Shown: positions 1 through 6,700 of the stretch, piece after piece
How positions within the stretch are numbered: the first letter of the stretch is position 1
How the letters are laid out: the number at the start of each line of letters is the position of its first letter
NCBI GenBank assembly: GCA_934754445.1
Contig: CAKVHZ010000023.1
Location: 1 to 15,922, forward strand
Reading direction: 5' to 3'
Source of the DNA: an uncultured Clostridia bacterium
Lineage (GTDB): Bacteria; Bacillota; Clostridia; Christensenellales; UBA1242
Length of the DNA: 15,922 nucleotides
Program-made: the position numbers and the translations under genes
The notes under the pieces: generated by a model
Told to the model about the DNA's origin: nothing
What the model saw: only the letters and a program-made list of their open reading frames with translations
Databases searched by the model: none

Positions 1-24
1 GTTCAAATCTTGCTACCCCAACCA
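1..24 (+). tRNA. tRNA-Gln, 3' fragment (cut by window start)
   Basis: The window opens inside a T-arm: a G-TTCAAAT-C loop, the stem half CTTGC, an acceptor 3' strand TACCCCA, discriminator A and an encoded CCA. The matching 5' acceptor strand would be TGGGGTA, which is characteristic of bacterial tRNA-Gln. The anticodon lies outside the window, so the identity is inferred from the acceptor stem alone. Confidence 0.72.
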
Positions 25-27
25 TGC

Positions 28-57
28 TAAAAACAGTCCACCGGACTGTTTTTTGTT
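28..57 (+). terminator. Intrinsic terminator after tRNA-Gln
   Basis: AACAGTCC (32-39) pairs perfectly with GGACTGTT (43-50) around a 3-nt loop. Flanking A and T runs extend the stem to about 12 bp, and the T tract continues to 54. It starts four bases after the tRNA CCA, so it ends the tRNA transcript. Confidence 0.9.
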
Positions 58-285
58 TCTCATCGCATGGTTATAGCAAAATTTGTGTGCTATTTTATAG
101 CACAAATGTTATAGCATTTAACTTACTTTTCATAAGTACTATATAAAGCCACAAAAAAATTAAAATTAAAAAAATATTTTTTGTGAGTAGTCCATTAAGT
201 GGTGTCTAAAGTAGTCTAATGAATAGTTCAATTATTTTTAAATATAATTGGAATAAGTTGAGGGCTATTTTTTGTGTGGTTTTAG
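58..285. other. Non-coding region with repeated TTATAGCA and two hairpins
   Basis: No convincing gene is seen here. TTATAGCA occurs three times (71-78, 95-102, 109-116). ATTTGTGTGCTA near 81-92 pairs imperfectly with TAGCACAAAT near 98-107, with a two-base bulge. CACAAAAAA (150-158) pairs with TTTTTTGTG (177-185), but no T tract follows, so this is not a standard terminator. The function is unknown. Confidence 0.4.
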
Positions 286-314
286 TTTACATTTTCTTTA
301 AAATGTGGTAAAAT
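286..314 (+). promoter_or_regulatory. Promoter of the 65-codon ORF
   Basis: A -35 box TTTACA (286-291) and a -10 box TAAAAT (309-314) are separated by 17 bases. Each box matches the sigma-A consensus at 5 of 6 positions. Expected transcription start is about 320-322, which coincides with the ATG at 321. Confidence 0.6.
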
Positions 315-320
315 AAAAAT

Positions 321-518
321 ATGAAGTATAATATAAATTTAGATTTAATGAAGTATTTGGAAAATTTTGATGAAGATTTCAGTTTGAGTGATTTTACACC
401 AAATGAGTTATATGAATTTATTAACAAAAATAAAAGAGTTGATAAAAAATTTAAAGAAGAATATTTTAGCAAATATAACGATGTTAAAAGTAGCAGTTTA
501 AAACGTCAAGACTGGTAA
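321..518 (+). CDS. Small hypothetical protein, 65 aa
   Basis: I do not recognise this protein. It is a charged, soluble-looking 65-residue polypeptide with an acidic centre (ENFDEDFSLSDF), a helix-like Lys/Glu-rich stretch and a basic end (LKRQDW). There is no signal peptide or membrane segment. A good promoter ends only six bases before the ATG, so the message would be leaderless, and no Shine-Dalgarno sequence precedes either this ATG or the internal ATG at 348 (56-residue version). The last 13 codons overlap the terminator at 480-537. Support for a real gene is the dedicated promoter and terminator and the protein-like composition. Against it are its small size and lack of a ribosome binding site. 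It could instead be a small RNA. Confidence 0.45.
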   Translation: MKYNINLDLMKYLENFDEDFSLSDFTPNELYEFINKNKRVDKKFKEEYFSKYNDVKSSSLKRQDW

Positions 519-537
519 TTTTAACATCTTTTTATTT
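480..537 (+). terminator. Terminator overlapping the end of the 65-codon ORF
   Basis: GATGTTAAAA (480-489) is perfectly complementary to TTTTAACATC (519-528), followed by TTTTTATTTTT. The 29-base loop can hold a small CAGT/ACTG hairpin. The left arm is within the coding sequence and the stop codon lies just before the right arm. The long loop makes it weaker than the other terminators in the window. Confidence 0.6.
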
Positions 538-570
538 TTAATAAAACTAGGTAAAATAATTATAATAAAT

Positions 571-603
571 TTTGTCAAATTAAGTTATATTTTGTTTGAC
601 AAA
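571..603. promoter_or_regulatory. Inverted repeat overlapping -35, candidate operator
   Basis: TTTGTCAAA (571-579) and TTTGACAAA (595-603) form a perfect 9-bp inverted repeat with a 15-bp spacer. The right arm contains the whole -35 hexamer TTGACA (596-601) of the giant gene's promoter. A dimeric regulator bound here would block RNA polymerase. The regulator is not identifiable from the window. Confidence 0.5.
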
Positions 604-624
604 GTCTTGCATTTTATATAAAAT
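596..624 (+). promoter_or_regulatory. Strong promoter of the giant secreted-protein gene
   Basis: Perfect -35 TTGACA (596-601), 17-base spacer, and -10 TAAAAT (619-624). Expected start is near 631, giving an untranslated leader of about 140 bases before the ATG at 772. Confidence 0.8.
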
Positions 625-680
625 ATAAATAAGTGATTTATTGTTTTTAGGTTTACTGATTAATTTTGTGCTTTTTATAT

Positions 681-715
681 ATAAAATAATAAAATACTAA
701 ATAAAATAATAAAAT
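681..715 (+). repeat. 15-bp direct repeat in the leader of the giant gene
   Basis: ATAAAATAATAAAAT occurs identically at 681-695 and 701-715, separated by 5 bases (20-bp period). It lies within the untranslated leader. A short hairpin AAACTA/TAGTTT (722-727/737-742) follows. The effect is unknown. Such a repeat could change copy number by slippage or keep the leader unstructured. Confidence 0.55.
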
Positions 716-771
716 TGGCTAAAACTAAATTTAATATAGTTTGGCTTTAAAAAGATAAATTGGAGAATTGT

Positions 772-3700
772 ATGAATAATAATTTAAACAATTTTAAAAT
801 TAAAAATCCATTCGGGAAATTCCTAAGAAATATTTTCTTGGGTGTTTTGTTAATTATAATAGGCTTTGGTGGGGCTATGTTATTACCAAACAAAAATGCT
901 AATAGCGTAGATGCGGCAAATTATAGTGATTTTTTGAGTCCAAGTATCCGTGGTACATATAAAGGAAATAATGGTGGTAACAATGCTTATGATGCTTGTG
1001 CATATACTACGGTTGCGAGAGAATACGATGAAAATGGTAATCATTATTCTTCATCCGCTTCAAGTGATGGGAAATATTATGGGGTACAGGCTTCTTCTAA
1101 TGGTAAATATTATGCTTTAGTTTATTACAATAACATAAATGCAAGAGTGACAGCAAGAGCAACTTATGATGAGTCTTTAAGTGATATAAGGCCTGAAGCG
1201 TGGTATATAAATAATTATTATCATAATATTGTAGATAGTACTAGAGAATACGAAGATAATGAACCTTATAGAAATGGATACAATTTTGGTCAAAATGGTA
1301 TTGGTTTGTCGTGGAATTCTTCTACTGTTGCCGTTGCATACGATCCAACCGACTTTGATTTAATTGGCTTTGAAATAGGCACGGGAGATACCTTTTTAAA
1401 GAATGGATCTAAGTTGTATACGGATGAAAATGGATACTATTATGACCAGTTTGATAGAAAGTATCAATATATTGGCGAACCGAAAGGCAACTATTATTCT
1501 ATAAAATGTTTAAATGATAACACTATATATTATATCGATAGTAAACCCAGTTATAATTATGGGTCTTACTTTGTTTATAAATCTACGACTGCGCCGGAAC
1601 GATTGACAATTAATGGTTTAAAGATTTCTTTAGTTTTTAATAACTCATATAAAACGGGGGTGTTGCCAACAAATAATGCTTCAACATCTTACTCTTATTC
1701 TTCAACAGATGGATACAACTATAGCCGAACACAAGGGTTTGCAAAAGCGAATGTTTTAAGGAATGGAGAATTAATACAGGCATTTTCTGGTGAAATTGCG
1801 GTAAAAGGCTATGGTGGTAATATAGTAACAGTTATGAGCGGAAGATCCAAAAAGGTTATGGATCCAAATAGTTTTCTACAACTTGGTAGTATGACTGTTA
1901 CATATTCTTCTAGTAATGAAGATGCAAAATATAGGAGTTGGAATTTTTATTGTGCTAATATTCATGCTACTGCCTCTAACTATGCTGCTGTTTTGCAATC
2001 TACAAATACAAAGAATATTAATTTATATTTGAATGGTGGAGATAGTAGAAACGGTAGTGCTTCATCTGTAACTTTAAGACAATATGACTACTATCCTAGG
2101 TTAACTGCAATTCCTACAAAAGCAGGTTACAAATTTAAGGGTTATTACACGTCAAGAAGTGGTGGAACTCAAATGTATACTGCTGATGGTAAACCTACTA
2201 TGACTTGGGATGGAAACACTGGTATTAGTGGGTCGTGGTATGCACAATGGGAATTAGCAAGTTATACTATTAACTATAATAATAATGGTGGAACTGGCTC
2301 TATAGGTAGTCAAACTGTTAAATATAATAATGCAATTCAATTAAAAACAAATACATTTACTAGGGTTGGTTATACTTTTGGTGGTTGGACGGTTAGTGGA
2401 TTAAATTCTAGTGTTGCAAAATACGGTATATCTTATTCAGGTTGTAATACAACTATTAATGCAGATACCATAATACCTGATAAATATTATGTTAAAAATT
2501 TAACAGGTGTTGTAGATGGCTCTGTCACTTTATTTGCAAATTGGGAACCTAACACATATACTATAAATTTTGATAGTGGCGGGGGTGAAGGTAGCATGAA
2601 TAATGTTACCACTAAATTTGACAAATGGGAAGAGTTGCCACCAAATAAATTTACTAAAACGGGTTATAGCTTTGTGGGTTGGAAAGTTACAAGTGGCTTG
2701 AATACAAAAACAGATGATAAAGGACCTAAATATAAGACAATGTTCTATAAGCCTGGTGGTGCATTGCTAGAAAACAAATATTCTATAGATGGTTCGGTAA
2801 TCATACCTGAAAAGGCTTTTAACAATCCAGTTTCGATTATAAACTTAAATACTGGGTTTAATGGCAGTGTTACCCTAACTGCCCAATGGGAAGTAGCAAA
2901 ACATAATTTAAATATTGATTTTAGCAATAATGATAATATTCATGGTGATGTTACAAGTTTATACTTGAGAGTTTGTGATGCAGGTGGAACAGCTCTTACA
3001 AGTTCTATTTTAGTTCCTAATACCCTTAAATATACTACAACTTATAGCACTACACCTTTAACATTCAAATTGTTCGGTTTTGAATCGGATAATTTAAGTG
3101 AAACAACAAACAACTATTATATTAATCTAAAGAGTGGGGATGTCGTAGTTAGTTCTGGCATTGGGCAAGCAACATCATTATGGACACCTACTAGCGACTT
3201 AAATTTAACCGCAGAAATCTATAGAATCTATACAATTTCGGCAGAGGCAGGAACTGGTGTTCAAACTGTTACAGCGGCCAGTGGCACTAGTGGATTTGAT
3301 AGTAATAGAGTTAAATATGGCGATAGTGCAACTTTTACTGCAACTAAAAAAATAGGTTATGATACTTTTGATGGTTGGTATAACGGAACAACAAAGGTTT
3401 CAGAAAACTTATCTTATACATTAACTAATATACAAGCCGATACGACATTAACTGCAAAAGCAAAACCAAATACATATACTGTTAGTTACAATGCTAATGG
3501 TGGAACTGGTAGCATGATAAGTAGTACATTTACTTATGATACATCTAGTTATTTAAGGTCAAATAGTTTTATTGCTCCTACTGGTAAAGTATTTAGTGGT
3601 TGGGCAACAAGTTCTACTGGCGAAGTTGTTTACAGTAATGGTCAGTCAGTTAAAAATCTAACAGCAACCAAGGGTGCGACTGTTACCTTATATGCTGTTT

Positions 3701-6700
3701 GGGGCGAACCTAGTTCAGTTACTGACGGATTAGTTATGAACCTAAGCAAATGGAGTGCAACATCTTCAAAATGGTATGATATTACGGGCAATGGCTATGA
3801 TATGACCATGACTAATGCAAAACCAAGTGTTATGGGTGGATATTTATATAAGACTACAAGTTATTCTGGTAAATCTAAAGCATTAAATTTAACCGAAGCC
3901 GTTACTTTAGAGGCAGATGTAACTACTGGTTCAGTATCAACTTCTACAATGCATATATTAGGTAATGAATATTCTGGTGGTTATGCACTTCGTTCAATTA
4001 GCCAAAAATTTCAATTTATAATTTATATCGGTGGAACAATTAGGACAGTTACAGCAACATCAACATGGACTGCTAATACACACTATCATTTGGTAGGGAC
4101 TTATGATGGCTCTAGCGTGAAATTATATGTCAATGGTAGTTTAAATAATTCATTGACAGTATCAGGAACTATAACCACTCCTTCTAATAGCACAGTTATG
4201 GGTGTTGGTGCAAGATTCTATGGTAGTAATGTTTCTTCTTCTCCTTATTATTTTACGGGTAGTATTCATAAAGCAAAAGTGTTTAATAGACCATTAACAG
4301 CAAGCGAAGTTACTATTGAACAAAATATTGCAGATTATTCTGTATCATATAATCCAAATAATGGAACAAACATTAATTTGTGGAATGCTAAAAACTTTAA
4401 TATTATAGGATTGTATTATTCAGGAAATGATTTAATTATGGGTTCAACATTGGCTTTAAATTATCGTGGGAGAAGTGGTTCTACAACATTAATCTCATCA
4501 ACTACTACTTCAAAAGACTATAGTGTTCAATTTACGAAAGAGTCATCATATAATGATGTTTTGGGCTTCCAATTGGCATCAAATAGATTTGCTTATTATT
4601 CTTTAGATTATTTAGAAGGTGGAACGTATACTTTATCTTTTACAGCAACTTTTGTTAGTTCGGTATTGCATTTAAGTAATATAAAACTAGAACAAGGTAG
4701 CACTAAAACTGATTATAGTGAACCTATGCAAAATGTAAGTTTTGGCGACCCATATTTCTGGTTATACAATAATAAAACTTATACACCAAAAACTGGTTAT
4801 GTGTTTAATGGTTGGAAAAAAGAATTAATCACAACTTCTACTGGTATGAACGTTGCCGATGCTAATACGTTATCATTGAATAAAACTTATTTATTAACTT
4901 TTAATAATGATTATAATATTAATACTTTGTCTTATTGGAAGAATTGGTTACCTGCAACTGCGATTATGCGTAATATTGCGGCTTATGCTACAAATGTAAG
5001 AGTTTGGATAGATGTTGAGCAAACTAACATGATACAATTTACAATGAATGCTTTAAATAAAAGTTTAATTGATGTAGATAGCACAGATATAACTCCATCT
5101 ACAGTTCACAATGTGGCTGGCAATGTTAAATTCTCTGCTTATGTAACTCAAGATGAAAGCATTGCAAACTATAAAGTAGAATTAGGTAATCACGGTTATT
5201 ATTTCGATAATCTTCAAGATGCAGTTACTTTCTGTTATGGAAATGATTTAACTGAAATCGTAATATTAAAAAATGTTAGCGAAACAAAAACAGTAACAAT
5301 TAACACAGGTATAACCTTAAAAGCACAAGATTCTTCTTGTGGAATTACCTTTAATGGTGGTGGCTTAACTGTTGCTACAGAAAAGACATTAACAATAGAA
5401 AGTGGGACTTATTCTCAAACAAGCACAAGCACATCGGCAAATCTATTTAATTTAACAAGTTCTAATGATGGTAGTATTGTTGTAAATGGGGGTAAATTTA
5501 CATCAGTACAGATTATGTTTGCTATCGCTGCTGGTAATGTTACTATAAAAAATGGTGAAATTACTAATACAAATACTTCTACTTCTCCTTTAATAAGTGT
5601 TACTAATTCTGGCAAGTTTGTTATTAATGGTGGAAGTTATACTTCTAATTCAAGCCAATATATGATTATTAATGCACAAGAAATAAATGGTGGAAATTTT
5701 ACTAATACCGGTAGTGGTGGTTGCTTTTCGCTTACCGATTGTAAGATAACTGGTGGGACATTTAATACTAGTGGCAATTATTGTGGATATACATTAAATA
5801 CTATTACAATGAGTGGTAATCCTTATTTTGAAAAACCTATTCAAATAAATCAAATGTTAAATTCAAATGCTAAAGTAAATGTAACAGGTGCTCTACGAAG
5901 CAATGTTAAAATATTTGTAATTGGCTTTAGCACTAGTTACTATAAAAGGGCAGTTGTAAGTTTTGCAAGTGGTTTAAATGCAAAAGATTACATCAATAAC
6001 TTTACTTTAACTAACGATATTGAACAATATGGTTTATATGTAGATAAATCTGCAAATACATTAAATGCTAGTAAATATGTTAAAGTAACATTTAATGGTG
6101 GAGATTTAGTTCCTAATAGTGAAAGTAAAACCGTTTTATATGGAGATACTTATGGAACTTTACCAGGAGCAAGTGGTAAAGGTGGTTATAAATTCTCTGG
6201 TTGGAGAATGGCAAGTGGAACGGTAATTACCGAAACAAGTATTGTTCCTACTTATGAAAATCATACTTTATATGCAAACGCATCTAAAGTTTATATGATG
6301 GATTATTGGAGTAGCAAAAACTCAAGTGTAGATAAAACAAAAATTTTAAGTGTAGAATTTGTAAGTAGTATGCCTACAACTGGCACGCAAATTGACATTT
6401 CTGGTAACTTAGATGGCTCAATATACTTAGGTGACGGTTCAGTTTACGCTTATTATATAGCAAACGGAGATAACTACGATGTTAAAATCTATTCTCCATA
6501 TCACTTAATATATGCTCCACAATATTGCTCAAGTATGTTTACAGGTTTTACGGGTTTAACAAGTATTACTTTTAATAATTTATTAAATACAAGCGATGTG
6601 GTAGATTTAAGTAATATGTTTAATGAATGTTCTAGTTTAACTGAAATTGATTTGTCTAGTTTTATTACAAATAATGTTACTAATATGACAAGTATGTTTA

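Noticed and set aside
1..57. Integrated element attachment site at tRNA-Gln
   Set aside because: No second copy of the tRNA 3' end and no integrase or phage gene is present in the window.
480..528. CRISPR or attenuator interpretation of inverted repeats near small ORFs
   Set aside because: Repeats are single pairs followed by T tracts, which fits terminators; no regularly spaced repeat array exists in the window.
760..771. TTG at 760 as the start of the giant gene
   Set aside because: The GGAG ribosome binding site lies at 762-765, inside that extension, and is correctly spaced for ATG 772.
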